Shown here piece by piece: positions 29,316-41,365 of a stretch of 64,000 nucleotides of DNA. Position 1 is the first letter of the stretch. Every line of letters begins with the position of its first letter. The translations under genes and the position numbers were made by a program. The notes under the pieces are model-generated. The model saw only the letters and a program-made list of their open reading frames with translations. It was not told where the DNA came from and ran no database searches. Source of the stretch: Triangularia verruculosa (Eukaryota > Ascomycota > Sordariomycetes > Sordariales > Podosporaceae); assembly GCA_033296885.1 (NCBI GenBank), contig MU864016.1:1-64000 (forward strand), given 5' to 3'.

Positions 29316-30076
29316 CTCGGCTGTGATGTCAGTGAACTTGAAGGAAAAAGAAACTCGACTTTTTTTCACGACATTGGAATGCTTGTGGTAAATGAAGGGT
29401 CCGTCCCTGAGACGACCAGAAGTTTCTGGGAGCAAACAAGCGCTTCAAGCACCGTCACACAGGCACAGAACTGTAAAATGGAAAGAGCGGCGAAGGCAGG
29501 CGGATCCGCGCTGACGAAGAATTCCATCTTTATTAAGTGGTTATGTTGCCATACAAAGCCATGGTGGCACGACCGACCTCACGGGCATCCTCAAAGGGCG
29601 CTAGAAGATCAACCTGTGACTAACTGTTTCCTCCATCTGAGCCAACCGTCAACGGTTTTGGTTGCTCTCGCTCGGCGTTACGTCAGATTTGCTAAGAGAA
29701 ACTCCCAAAAGGGGATAGCGGCCGGGTGGATAGAGAGACCAAGACATCTGACGCCTCATGCCCTCGGCCGTCGGCATGGTTTAGGCTGTGCTATTTCCGC
29801 GGAGGCTGAAAGTCAAAATCGTCTTCATCTCTTTGTTCTTGATATCAAAACTGTTTGTTTTGGGAGCATCAATGCCCTTGTTTTGATGGAGATGTTTGCA
29901 AAAGGGATGACCCCAGACAGGAATGTGGGGGTCCACCTGCGCCATTCTATTGGTGGCGCCGTGGGCGGGTTTAGCCCAACTCCGCTGAACCCGAACATCG
30001 ATCGAGAACTTGCGGGGTACGCCTTAACTGTCTTTTAAGCCTACCTATCAACTATTTCACAATGTTATATTCCACT
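29316..30076. other. intergenic
   Basis: About 760 bp with the promoter of the HPP gene and the 3' flank of the next minus-strand gene. An open frame at 29379-30038 (plus) has no recognisable protein features and runs over promoter-like sequence; not called. Confidence 0.4.
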
Positions 30077-30726
30077 TTACAGTGCCAGTCGCCAAACGTC
30101 GTGGATGATACCATGCGAGTATGCCACCATGTGGTCTTCCGGGCGATCGAACCTGAAGGCCACAGGGGGGTTCTCTGCATCCTTCCCTGGAGCCTTTGCC
30201 ATGAGCTCATTGTACTTGACGATGCTCCGTGGTCCAAGAGGAACACAGGTCAGATAAAATGCACTGACCGACGATAGTCGTTGAAGACGAGTGGCCTCTC
30301 CAAAGGCAGATTGATGGAGAACCGGTTCTTTCTGTGCTTGTAGGCGTCATCGGTCGGGACGATGATGGTGAACTGCCTCGGGGCGGCGAGGTATAGCAGA
30401 GGCACCATTCCCTCAAAAACACCATTGGCGAAATTGGCCTTGCTGTCGTCCTGGGTGGCAGTGATAGGGGACATCCCGAGGTTGACCAATTGGGCAGACT
30501 TGCCCTTGTTGATGGTGATGATGATCTCACTGAGCTTGGCTAGGTGGGTTGACCGCTCGTCTTTGCGTGCCAGGATTGGAAGAAGGGCCCTCTTGGTGGC
30601 TGGCAGGAGATCGGAGTTGGCGGTGAACTCGCCATGGTCGATCCTCAGGTCCACGCGATGGGCATCGCCGAGCTTACCGTCAGCGTCGAAGTAGGTTTCC
30701 GAGTCCCCGGAGTGGCGAGGAATCAT
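30077..30726 (-). CDS. unknown fungal protein, two exons
   Basis: Exons 30726-30269 and 30224-30077, joined by a 44-nt intron (GTCAGT...CTGAC...GGAG), give about 201 residues. The splice turns a meaningless tail into NDYRRIVKYNELMAKAPGKD and VAFRFDRPEDHMVAYSHG. The body reads HRVDLRIDHGEFTANSDLLP, ARKDERSTHLAKLSEI, GMVPLLYLAAPRQFTIIV. No domain recognised. The same frame stays open upstream of the Met at 30726 for about 75 codons and encodes a hydrophobic stretch (LVWYYHFVLVLSF) without a Met, so a first exon carrying a membrane anchor may be missing from this model. Confidence 0.5.
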
Positions 30727-32121
30727 GATCCTGACTCCGAAAAATGGCCGAGCAAACTCCTCACCTTTTTGGCCGTTGATGAACTGTGTCTGGAGGTTTT
30801 TCGGCCAACGGGGTTGGAAACTTAAAACAAGGACAAAGTGGTAATACCAGACAAGCTGGCAAACGAGGGCAGGGACAGCGAGCAGCCAACGAACTTGAAG
30901 TTTGGGAGAAGAAGAATAACATATTGAAAGGTTCCGGGTTAGTATTAAATGACAATTGGTGGCAGGGCTTGAACTTCATCTGTGAATAGCGGCTGCCAGG
31001 CCTTCAACCGCCTTGAACCGATGGGCGGAGAGTGTTTGGAGAAGAATGGGAAGGGCCTATCCAGGCTGGGTTGGTCGATTGTCCGATGATGCCCTTGCAT
31101 GGCGAAGACCGCTCACGATGGTTGATCGATTAGGATGTGGCCGAGAAGTACCTGACGGATGGCTTCCTAGACCAAGACGTTGGACAAGTGCCTTCCGTAG
31201 ATTCAGACCCAGCGATCGCTAGGTGGATGAGGGTGACTCGGCTGAGGAGTCAAGTCTTCCAGTCTTCGACCCCTCCAGCCTTCCATGCATGAACATCTCT
31301 GCCGTTCAACGCAATCACTGACTAGTACACATATTCAGGGCCCCTGCCTTCCTTTGCCGGTATTACAAACCAAAATACTAGATCAATTCTTTTCCGAGGA
31401 GCCATCCACGTGGTGCACAAACTGCTGCGCAATACCAAGGAGGAAGCCTTGAAACCCGGATGTCCGTTTCTATAACATATGCCATAGAAAAGGGTGTTGG
31501 TATCTGTATCCACTTCCCTTAGGTAGGAGATAAACGAGTGCACTCAAAGGCATTACGGCCAGAACTCATACCGTATTCAACAAAGTCTTAGCAGACACCT
31601 TAATAGGTTATTAGTTAGGACTTGCTGCCTTCCCTATATTCCCGCATTGACGACTCCCATAAGCCCCAGTTCTAATAAGGACGGGAACTATCAAGGATGC
31701 TCCTAAATGATGAAGTTCAGGCGCATCTATCTCCGACTTTCCCGGACTCCTCATAAACAATTATGGAAGCTCACTTTGGCCTCTCTCATGTATCATATAT
31801 GTGTGACAGGTAGTTCAAGCAAGCTTTGATGGTTTCACAAGATACTTACCATTCTCCGGTTTATGTTACCATTGACGGGGATGCCTAATCACTTTGGGTG
31901 CCTAGCACAACATGGCACCCCAGTGTCACATACCCAGTAACCGCTGGACTTCTTTGACCGAAATACTATCCGATGGCTTCTGGGCTGGTTTCACCCGACA
32001 TCTCACAAAGAGGCATAAACTCGCACATTTCGTGCCGTACCTAGTTAGCGCATGCCGAACAACAATTGTATCACTGGTAGGTAGCCGCCGATATTTGATG
32101 GCTAGGCAAGCACGCTTTGAA
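30727..32121. other. gene-poor intergenic region
   Basis: About 1.4 kb, possibly including an upstream exon of the gene at 30077-30726 within 30727-30960. Beyond about 31000 no coding signal was recognised on either strand. Confidence 0.4.
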
Positions 32122-32129
32122 TAAAAAAA

Positions 32130-32498
32130 GAGATATGCTATTTGGAGGATGCACTCTGTCTATTCGGAGGATGTGGGGCCACTTTTCCCCATACATTTCC
32201 CTAACCCTGCAGACAGTTACCATCTTACAATGTACCTTCTAAGACCACTCCCATTTGAACCACCACCTGTCTTCTTCGACCTTACCCGCCTACTTACTTT
32301 TCTATTTACTATAAGTAATAATAGTTTTAAATCGACTATAACTGGATTTTAAAAGGGTTGGGAAAATGCAAAACGGACGTAATCACGGAAAATTACCATA
32401 TAAAATCGATTCTTGGTGTCCAAGGTACATTGCAGTGGCCCGTAGGTTGACCCACATCCTCCGGATAGTGGGAGTGCATCCTCCAAATAGCATGTCTC
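32130..32498. mobile_element. MITE with about 50-bp inverted ends and an 8-bp target duplication
   Basis: The left end GAGATATGCTATTTGGAGGA (from 32130) is repeated in reverse complement at the right end (GAGACATGCTATTTGGAGGA read from 32498). The match continues through GATGCACTC and CGGAGGATGTGGG for about 50 bp with a handful of mismatches. The 369-bp element has a non-coding, partly AT-rich core. Both sides are flanked by TAAAAAAA (32122-32129 and 32499-32506), which reads as an 8-bp target-site duplication as made by hAT-type transposases. The flank is an A-run, so the exact duplication length is uncertain. Confidence 0.85.
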
Positions 32499-32534
32499 TA
32501 AAAAAAAGGAGTCACAACAGGTGTACATAAAGAC

Positions 32535-32765
32535 CAGGCCTCTTAAGATAGTTTGATGGCCTCGAGATAAGTTCCGAGGCCTTTCAACCATGTTTTAAGG
32601 CTTATCAACTCTCCTTGAAGGTCTGTTGACTAGCTTTCAAGGCCTATACTTGCCCCTCAAGGCCTATTCGCCATCTCTTGAGGCCCATTATCTATCTTTC
32701 GAAGCCTGTTAACCATCTTTAAACTGTTAACGACTGTCTTTTAATGCGTCGCCACAATCTTTTAA
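32535..32765. repeat. degenerate about 22-bp tandem repeat, copy B
   Basis: About nine imperfect copies of a unit like AAGGCCTATTAACTATCTTT (for example AAGGCTTATCAACTCTCCTT, AAGGTCTGTTGACTAGCTTT, GAGGCCCATTATCTATCTTT). It is the same family as 8636-8770 and starts just outside the MITE. Non-coding. Confidence 0.7.
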
Positions 32766-34627
32766 GGTTGTTTGCCCGGTTGACAGTCTTCATTTCTTCT
32801 ATTCACAACGTGCTAACCTGGAAGGTAGGGAGTATAGAACCAGCATTTTCTGTCAAGACCCAATTCAACGGGTATCTGACAGACCATAGGAGGTAGGCTC
32901 GCCAAATCACCGTTTCGATAGGTACCTAGAGCCTGATGTATGCAGAGTGTCTTCGCTTCCCTACGCATTACCTCAGAAAAGATGCTAGCGTCTTACCAGC
33001 TCAATTTGGAGGGTAGCGAGCTGAAATGCATGCCTACGTACGGTACTTCAAAGAGCTGTCTCCAGTTCCAGGTTGGAGATAATCATTACCTTAAACTACA
33101 TTTCTTCTGCAGCCACGCCATCTTGAAGGACATCTCGACAAACGGGACCGTCGGCCCGACTCACAACTCCGGCAGGCATGATGATACGCCCTCAAACATC
33201 CCTCTGCCAAAGTTTCCGCCCCAGAGTGTCGTATCCAGTAGCCCCACCGTGGTATAGGACCTGCATACCTTAGGTACATGTCCTGATCTTCTGGTTCGGT
33301 CGCTTATTCACTTAGACGCTCGCTTCTTTTTCTCGTCTCATCCTTCCAAGTTGAATCGCCCGTAACAAAAAATCTCCGACTTGTCCTGCCGTAGGTATCC
33401 ATCGGCCCCGACTGCAGTAGCATTCCAGGACCTTTCTTACAACCGTAATTACCTACAGGATTTCCCCCCAAAAGCCCTCGGTGATCTTCCGGAGTAAATG
33501 CAGATTAAGCTGTGCCGAAATGTGATTCAAGCCGTCCCGCCCCCCCAAAAGGATCATCCTTCCCCCATTGCACACCATTTCGAAAATCACCAAGAGCCAA
33601 GCAAATAGAAAACGGAACCAAAAAGAGATCTGCCGCCCATCCCGGTTCGCGTCTGTTCTTGGTCGCTTTTTCACCGTCCATCCATTCGCATCGCTTCAGG
33701 CATATAGAGTTGTTTCTTGACAGACATGTTCAAAAGCAGATTCTGCACTTCACGTACCATTGCATGCCTGGCCCCCTTTTTTCCACATGGAACTTTTCCC
33801 ATCATGCATTCTTCGATGGTTCCAAGTCAGCCACATCCACAAAAGTCGATAAAGTCAGCATTCATCCAATACTTTCCATAGTTTTGAGTCTTTGAAGTGG
33901 CAATGATCGTCGCCACCTCGCCAGGCTTCCCACCTTATCCTCAGGAAGTGACAAACTGGGTCGCGTCAGCAAGGGCCGGTTTTCGTGTAACCGACTCGGT
34001 ATCTCCCGCTCTCTGTTCATTCGTGAATCTGACATTTCACACCGCATTGTCTGTGTGAGTTTGCGGGGTGTGGGAAAGAGGCTTGGGTTTGTGACCAGCA
34101 TTCATCAGGGTTCTCATTCCAATCGAGCACATCATCTAATAATCCTGGGGTCAATCGTCAAATCAAATCAGGAAAATCCATCGACAATCATCCTTCCCCA
34201 TAACAAGGGGGTCCCGCTTTTCAAGACCGGAAGTTCTGAACCCCCTGCGCCAGACCTGATTTAGACGATGTCTCAACCCTCCGTCTCCGAGACCGGGCGG
34301 TGAAAATAGCTCGCTCCAATGCCATGGCTACCTATTCGCTTTCACCTGCATTTCATATACATTGCATTTCTGCATGTCACAAGTGGGCAAAACACTGTTT
34401 CTGACGCTAAAAAAGAAATAAGAAACTGCTGCATGGCAGTATTATCATGTGCTTCCAACATTTGCTGATTCGTCCACCTTGAAAAGAAAAGCGGGTATCA
34501 CCAAGGTGTATCTATAAAGGACCGAAAACTAGTAGGTATAAAGTGTGTAATGTGGTGGCCAAGAAATGTGGCGTTTTTATGTCCCATCCACCACCAAAAA
34601 AAAAAGAGAACAATGCAGCAGCTTTTT
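32766..34627. other. gene-poor intergenic region, 3' side of the MFS gene
   Basis: About 1.9 kb. Short frames at 32940-33257 and 33512-33895 show no recognised features. An A-rich run at about 34593-34602 lies just downstream of the MFS stop codon. Confidence 0.4.
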
Positions 34628-36409
34628 TTAGTAGGAGTAGCGGAAACCCTTGTTCTCCTTGTCCGTCATGCGGGCCCAGACCTCGGGCGACATGAAGGCG
34701 TCCTCGTTCTCGTTGTCGGCGCGGTTGTTGCGCCTCTTGTTCTGCCAGGCGTAGTACAAGAAGAGGGCGAGGGTGACCACCGCACAGCCAGCCTGGGTGC
34801 CCATGACGGCGAGCTTGGCGGGGCGGTAGTCGGGCGCATCGCGAGCCTGGAAGGTCTGGGGACCAATGATGTTGCCGAGAGAGAAGGAGCCACTGATGAT
34901 GGCGGCCGCGAAGGCGCGCTTGGTAGGGCCGGCAATGTTGGCCACGGTCCAGTTGTAGAAGATGGCAAGAGGAGCCACAACGGCATTGACGAGGTAGATA
35001 CCGGCCAGGATACCGTTGGTGTTGTCCTTGGGCAAGAACGACATCAACGCGCCGCCCAAAATCGCTGGAATAATGCAGACAATGATCCAGGCCCAGCGGT
35101 GAGACTGGAAACGGATGCCCCAGCCGACCAGGAGGGTGAAGAAGATGCTCACAACACCCGAGGGCGTGTTCATGAGGGCAGCCTTCTTGGAGTCATAGCC
35201 GGGAAGGTTGCGAATGAGGGTGGCCGAATAGGTTGTGACCACACCACTGGAAACAGAGAGCTGAGACTTTGTTAGCAACGAGAACACTATTCAAGTGAAC
35301 CAAAGAGACATAGACTTACCAAGATGACAGCAAGAAGCAAGAGGTAAACCTGAGGATCCATCAAGGCCTCCAAGATCTCCTTTCCACGGAACTTGCGGTT
35401 CTCTACACCAGTCTGGTTGACGCTGACATGCTTCAGCAGAGCGACCTTCTCATTGTCGGACATCCACTTGGCCTGCATGGGGGTGTCGGGAAGGAAGATG
35501 ATGACGCAGGAGCCGACAATCACTGTGACCAACCCGAGGGTCAAGAACATGGTACGCCACCCGGAGAGACGGGCATCAGGGCCCATGTGCTGGAAGCCAT
35601 ACGACACCAATCCGCCGAGGATCTGACCCAAACCCAGACCAAGGTACCAGAAAGAGAAGCGCGGGGCGGATTCTGATTTGGTATACCACTGGGAACTGAT
35701 AAGCATCAACGACGGGGCGATGGTAGCCTCAAAGATACCAAGGAAGATGCGGGAGACGAGGAGAGTCTGGTAGTTGGTGGCGGCGGCACCACAGGCTGTG
35801 GCAGTCCCCCAGAGGATTACGTTGAGACCGAGCCATTTGGCGGCCGGAACAGCCTGGAGGAACCAAACTGAAGCACTGCTGTTAGTCGCGATGCCTCACA
35901 GTCAGGTAGGACAATGCAGGGGGTGCTTACTGTTGGGAATCTCAAAGCACAGCAGACCGACAAAGAGGAAAGTCGCGACATTGGAGAAATCATTTCCTGC
36001 CATGCCGAGATCCTTCTGAAGACCCATCACATTGGCATACTGAGACATGAATTAGCCGGCTGCATGCGGTGACCTGTGGGGTGATGCCGTGCGTCGCGGC
36101 TGGCAACACGGTCATGTGGGGAAAATCATCACATACGTTGAGAATGACCTTGTCCAGGAACTGGAGGGTATAGCACAGGAACATCAGGGGAACAATGCGG
36201 AAGTCGATTCTTCGGCGCAAGGCCGCGAGATCCACGTACTCGCCGGTGCCAGTCTCTCTGTGGTTCTCAAGGAACTTCCACGCGAGATCAACACCGCCAG
36301 AGGAGCCATTCGACTCAACAGAGCGAGTGACTTCGGGCGACTGCTCCTTGATGTCCTTGGTGGAGCTCCGGGAGGAGTCCTTGATGCTGCCCTTCTCTGA
36401 GGACCCCAT
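34628..36409 (-). CDS. MFS transporter, Dal5/allantoate permease-like (anion:cation symporter group)
   Basis: Four exons: 36409-36137, 36039-35931, 35867-35320 and 35266-34628, with introns of 97, 63, 53 nt and consensus ends, give 522 residues. The N-terminus is Ser/Lys-rich and cytosolic; the first helix begins at RIDFRIVPLMFLCYTLQFLD, whose D-K pair is typical of the group. Further family marks are YANVMGLQKDLGM, VSRIFLGIFEATIAPSLMLI (the motif-A region), SQWYTKSESAPRFSFWYLGL, and a final FLYYAWQNKRRN before a charged tail. Twelve helices are expected. The family imports allantoate, ureidosuccinate, nicotinate, pantothenate or related anions with protons at the plasma membrane; the substrate here cannot be told from sequence. 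Confidence 0.88.
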
Positions 36410-37786
36410 TGTTGCTGCTCTCACGAACGAGGATTGCGTGAGAGAGAGAGAAAGGGAAGTGATGGGCGAGAACAGAGACAGAAGGCTCGAGAAAGAATGC
36501 AAAAAGAAGGAGACGGGCGAGGGGATCGGCGGGACGGAAAGGGTGCCGCTGGGATGCAGAGCAGTGCCGAAGAAGAAGAAGGGCGGGAATTCTTTAGGAA
36601 GGACAAAAGTTCAACCGCAGAAAATGAAACATGGCACTCTGGAAAGAGAGCGAGCGAGGTGCGATGTCTTTAAAAATGACATGCTCACCATGCAGTTGGT
36701 TCCCCCAGTGCTGCTTCCAACATATTGGACATGGGGACCGACATTGCAGGACGAGACGTCTGGATGCAAGTGATTCGATAGAGCATCAGAATGGGAAATA
36801 GCTGTAACAGTACCACGCACAGTGCACAAGTCGAGAATCCCTGTGGGGGTCAGGATATGCGGAAACCGAAGCGGAACAAGGGGTGGTGTTTACCCTGGCG
36901 CTACCGCCAAGCGTGGTGCTCCAAGAACGGAACGGCTCCCCGGCTGCATCCAGATGGCACAGCGAAGGACGACCACCCCGACATGGCGGCAGCTAGGTAG
37001 GTTACATCGCTACCAGTCAACTACACCCAATACTCCGTCCTGTATCGACAGAGAGAAGTTCCTGCAGGTCACATCCCTGATGACCAAGAATACTGGAAAC
37101 GCCGTCGGTCCCTTGCAACCTGCATGTGGTTCGCAGACTTCGCAGGGGAATCCAGGACGCGGTATTGCCTTCATCAGTCTGCAGTCATCACCTCCGTAGC
37201 TGTCAATGCAGTTTTTATGCAGCAATTGTGTCGTCTCGCAAGCAAGGGCTGGGCCTGGTCTCACCCAGACTCCCTCGCAACTTGGATGGCAGGGAGGAGT
37301 GTGTGTTTCGCTGCAAGGGACACACGGAGGTATCGAACCTTCTTTTCCGTCTCGGATGTTCTTATCATGCCCTCCCGCCGTTCCCACGTCTACCCCTGAG
37401 ATGACGAGATGATGTTTTCTGGTCGCGAGACGGTTGACCGTTGTTGATGGCTGACGCCTACCTGACCGTTGACCGAAAGCACCGAATAGACGATGACGGT
37501 GTAACCTTGAGATTGACAGCCCATGGGATGTGAGGGGGGGGTTTTTCCAGGCCTCGTCGATTGACTTTTAAAGATAATCGATCTTGCTCCTCGATGGGCA
37601 AGCTCGAGGCTGATCTCCCGTCGGACCCTTCGCTTCTCGCTATCCTCATTCCAGCAGCTTGCCTTGCCGATCAGTCTCCCTCACTCATTCATACTCCAGG
37701 CTCCCCCGTTCTGTCGTCCCTCCCCCGTCTCCCAACGTCACTGGGGTAAAAAGCAACCTCGAAGTCGACACTGGCTGTCGTACAAA
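36410..37786. other. divergent intergenic region (MFS / rhodopsin-domain gene)
   Basis: About 1.4 kb shared promoter region between the minus-strand MFS gene and the plus-strand gene at 37787. A purine-rich GAGAGAGAG run lies close to the MFS start (about 36438-36455). Overlapping frames at 37010-37412 lie on both strands and are not called. Confidence 0.4.
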
Positions 37787-38979
37787 ATGGTCTGGGTCGA
37801 CAACGCTACCGCTGAGGTGGACGCCATTTCGCAATGGAGGACTATCATCACCATCTGCACCGTCTTCTCTTTCTTCTCCGTCGTTATCGTCTCTGCTCGA
37901 TTATGGATCCGCAACAAAAACCATGGCCTTGCCGCAGATGACTGGATGTCTGCTCTCTCCATGGTCTTTGCGCTTATATACTCGATCCTCTGCATCGTTC
38001 GTATGTTGCATCTTCCCATGATCCTGTAGTGGCACTGATAACCCTAACCTCAAGACCCCTTTCAGAAACCAAGTATGGCCTCGGGTTGCCCATCGCTCTG
38101 CGCCCAAAGGAGAATCTACTCCCCTACAGTCGCTCAAACTTTAGTGGTCGCCCGGTCTACCAGGTTGGAATTGCTTTCTTCAAGGTCGCCTTGTTGATCA
38201 GCTACCTGAGGCTCTTTAAGGGCACCAACCACCTCTGGTACCGAAGAGTCGTTTGGATCGCCATGTTTTTCATCGTTGCTGGGCACTTGGGATGTGCTCT
38301 TACTCTGATATTCGCCTGCTCGCCGGTTCATAAGTCCTGGGATCCCAGAGTCGACGGAAAGTGCCTCGCCCCCGGACCGTCGTTCACGGCCTATGCTATC
38401 GTCACTATCGTCTCCGATGTCATTGTCGCCGTTATCCCTATTCCCGTGCTTCTTCAGCTCAAGGTCAGCACCAGCAAGAAAGTCGGTCTTATCGTCATTT
38501 TCCTCCTCGGCCTTTTCACGACGCTTTGCTCCGTTTTCCGATATACTCAGATCGACAACATCCAGAACGGTGATGGAAACTCGACCATGCTCATCGTATG
38601 GGGAGTGATCGAGTTCAACGTTGGCAATATGGTCTCATCTCTGCCATTCCTCGCACCAATCTTCCTCCGAAAGGCCAGAGAATACACCACCAAATACTCG
38701 GGTGGCAGCGGCAACGGCTACGGCAGCGGTGGAGGCAGCAACGCACGGAAGCTCGGCGGTGGCAAGTCTGGCAGCGATGCCTACAAGCTAAGCAATGTTT
38801 CCGCCGGCTTGGGCCGCAAGGGTACGTTCGTCTCATCAAAGGGCCACCCCGGCTTCAGCATGGGAAGCGAGGAAAACATCCTCAAGGATAGCCCAGACGG
38901 GTCAATCATGAAGAGTGTGACGTACAGCGTCCACGTCGATGAGCAAGAAAGACGCACTCGCCACGGAGAGAGAGACTAA
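37787..38979 (+). CDS. SAT4/Pth11-type rhodopsin-domain integral membrane protein
   Basis: Exons 37787-38000 and 38066-38979 with a 65-nt intron (GTATGT...CCCTAAC...TTTCAG) give 375 residues. Seven hydrophobic segments are visible, starting ITICTVFSFFSVVIVSARLW. Family marks are the DDW in AADDWMSALSMVFA, the TKYGLGLP and RPVYQVGIAFFKVALLISYL segment, and DPRVDGKCL with IVSDVIVAVIPIPVLLQLKV (the IPI/PLP-type motif). After helix 7 a cytosolic tail contains a Gly-Ser/Asn-rich stretch (about residues 270-290) and MGSEENILKD. The family includes the Pth11-like receptors of plant-interacting fungi; this one has no CFEM domain. It is probably a plasma-membrane protein, with receptor function only inferred. 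Confidence 0.85.
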
Positions 38980-39971
38980 ACAGGCCAACAGAGAGCTAGT
39001 GGCTACATCTAAACGACAGGCTGGCGAAACCGGGTGGAAAATTAGGCGTCAAGAGCGGACTTTTCTTTTGCTTCTACCTTACATTTGGATACGGACTTTG
39101 GACCAAGGATACCAGAAAAGAAAAGGTTTGTATTTATTATTCATTATGAGCGATGTACTTCTACACACCTAACCAAAATATGACACAAAAGACCGAGCAT
39201 CTATCAACTACGAATGTTCTGATTGATCACTTCTGCTTATCCAAATTCTCCGATTCCTGTGAACCGATCATAGCCGATTACCACATGCTACTTTCTTACA
39301 CGTCACATTCTTCAGGCTGGGTGCTGAAAATCCTCAAACATCTCTTGTCGGATGTAAGTGATGATGTTGGAAATTCCCATTGTTCCCACCATTGATATGG
39401 ACTCGGTTCTGCGACCTTGAGCATCATACACTCAGTATTGAAAAAAAAACAAAATCAAATTGCACACGAAACAAACATCTGACATTCTCCTGATGCGATC
39501 CAATCACGATTCCTACCCTGCCATTCCATTCAAAATTCGATCTCGGCCCACTACCACCTTCCTTCCCCCTTGTCCTTGTCCTCAAACTCCACCACTCCAC
39601 TTCCCGTACACCCCCGCGGGATTTTTTTCCACTCCACCTCCCATTTTTGCCTCGATTGCTCGTATCTACAGAATCCACACGAACCACAGCTTAAATCAAC
39701 GCAGCCTGTCAGCCTGGGTCGCTGTAACTGTTACAGTGGACAGGTCAGGATCTGAACAGAGGCAACCTTCCTGAATTCGGCCACTTTTTTTTCTGGGATC
39801 ATGTGGAAACTGCAACTGTGATCCCCAACACTTTTTGACTTTCTTTTTTTCTTTCTCAAAAGGGAGAATTATTATCTAACAATCAGCCCAGTGAGGGTAG
39901 CAGTATCGCTGTCTAGACCCTACAAACACTGTACGATTGCAACCAAGACCAAGAAACAACCTGGAATGGGA
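38980..39971. other. intergenic (convergent 3' ends)
   Basis: About 1 kb between two genes that end facing each other. The pyrimidine-rich stretch at about 39540-39650 has no coding signal. Nothing recognised. Confidence 0.4.
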
Positions 39972-41365
39972 TTACGCGATGAGCTTCATGGTTCCTTCGT
40001 CAAACCCCACATGCATCGCCCTCTTGCTCAGGAGCGGACTCGCCGGCCCAATCTTCTCCCACTCATGAGCATCCAGGCAAGCTTGCCTCGATGCCAACAC
40101 GGCTGGTCTTGTTCTCGCCACAGCTTGGTCTTCGTACGCGTCGAGTGCCGTTCTCACATCTATGTCGGACCCGCCCAGGTGAGGGAGAACGGTGTCGACG
40201 AATTCAAGCACGTCAATCACGGCGTGGTTTGCGCCTTCCCCTCTGTCTGTTGCGGTTGTCAGTAAAAGGCTGAGAGAGACTGAGGGAGAGAACATACACA
40301 TAGCCATCGGATGGAGAGCATCGCCCACCAAGACAACCTTGCCAGTTGTCCTGAGGTTCTTTGGGGGAGGCCAGTCGTACAAATCAAGACACTTGACGTC
40401 GGTCGCCTGCTCTGGAATGTCAAGCGCTAGGGACCGAAATGGCTCCGCCCAAGTCGATGCAAAAGTCTTGATGAGTTTTATGCTGTCCTGGTTCGTCTCT
40501 GGATACGGGATCGGAGAGGCAGAGTTGAAGAAGTTGTCCCGGATCGGCCAGGAAACGACAATCTGGCAGGTGTATGTGTCTCGGCCGGTCCCATTGCCGG
40601 GGGCATCAAGGGCTTTGTTACCTGGTGTTAGCTTTCAAGTCGTGACGCTAAAGTCAAAGGAGGTTAATGAAACTCACTGCTGAAGTAAACAAAGGTATCA
40701 TTTTCCGACGCGGCCCCTTGGAGAAAATAGGGGTCCAGCTTCCTCAGGGGCTCAATCTCCTCGGGCGTGCACTCGACCTTGACACCCATCAACCGGACAG
40801 GAATTTTGAACTTTTCGCTGTCAGGGAACAGTGCCTGCCTCAGCCGGGAACTCCCCCCATCGCAAGCAACGACTATGCTTCCCTTCTCCGACACCGTGCC
40901 ATCCTCAAAGTGAACCCTCACGGAACCATCCTGCTCATCCGTGTCAACCTTCCCCGTGGCCCCCTTTCCCCATTGGATATCCAGACCGGTAGCCAATAAC
41001 CGTCGAAACTTATCCCTGCTCACCCTGATACGCTGAGACTCGTCCGCGTTTGGGGTAGAGGCTTTCAACTCGCCGGTGCTGAGGTCAAAAAATGGAAAAG
41101 TGGAAGGTCGGCCTTCTTCCACTGCGGACCGGTCAACGTATGCCTCTGGCAGGCGGGAGACCAAGTCCTCTGGGAGGAGAGAGCGGATGGCGGGGAGCGA
41201 CCAATGAAGCGTGAGACCCCAGCCGAGTCCGCGGGTGGCCAAATCAGAGTCACGCTCGTAGAGGTGGAAGGGGATGGACGACTTGCGGAGGTGCTGGGCC
41301 AGAAGAAGGCCGCTTACTCCCGAGCCCACGATCAGGATGGGTTTTTGGTCGGCGCTGCTACCCAT
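39972..41365 (-). CDS. FAD-dependent aromatic-type monooxygenase
   Basis: Exons 41365-40678, 40621-40298 and 40246-39972, with 56- and 51-nt introns, give 428 residues. The N-terminal Rossmann motif ILIVGSGVSGLLLAQHLRKS (Gly14, Gly16, Gly19) binds the ADP of FAD. A DG-type segment is VACDGGSSRLRQALFP, and the GD motif appears as GKVVLVGDALHPMAM, followed across intron 2 by YRGEGANHAVIDV. This is the class A flavoprotein hydroxylase layout (salicylate hydroxylase / FAD_binding_3). No secretion signal or membrane helix is visible. Such enzymes hydroxylate aromatic or polyketide substrates with NAD(P)H. No biosynthetic core gene is near, so the substrate is open. It does not carry the signatures of kynurenine 3-monooxygenase, although kynurenine genes lie 6 kb away. 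Confidence 0.87.

Noticed and set aside
34550..35275. 241-codon plus-strand open frame
   Set aside because: It lies exactly antisense to exon 4 of the MFS transporter and its sequence is a shadow of that coding bias.
39972..41365. Kynurenine 3-monooxygenase completing the kynurenine module
   Set aside because: The sequence follows the salicylate-hydroxylase-type layout without the features I would expect of that enzyme, and it is separated from the pair by 5 kb and another gene.
34628..41365. Secondary-metabolite cluster (transporter, receptor-like protein, monooxygenase)
   Set aside because: No polyketide synthase, peptide synthetase, terpene cyclase or similar core enzyme is present.
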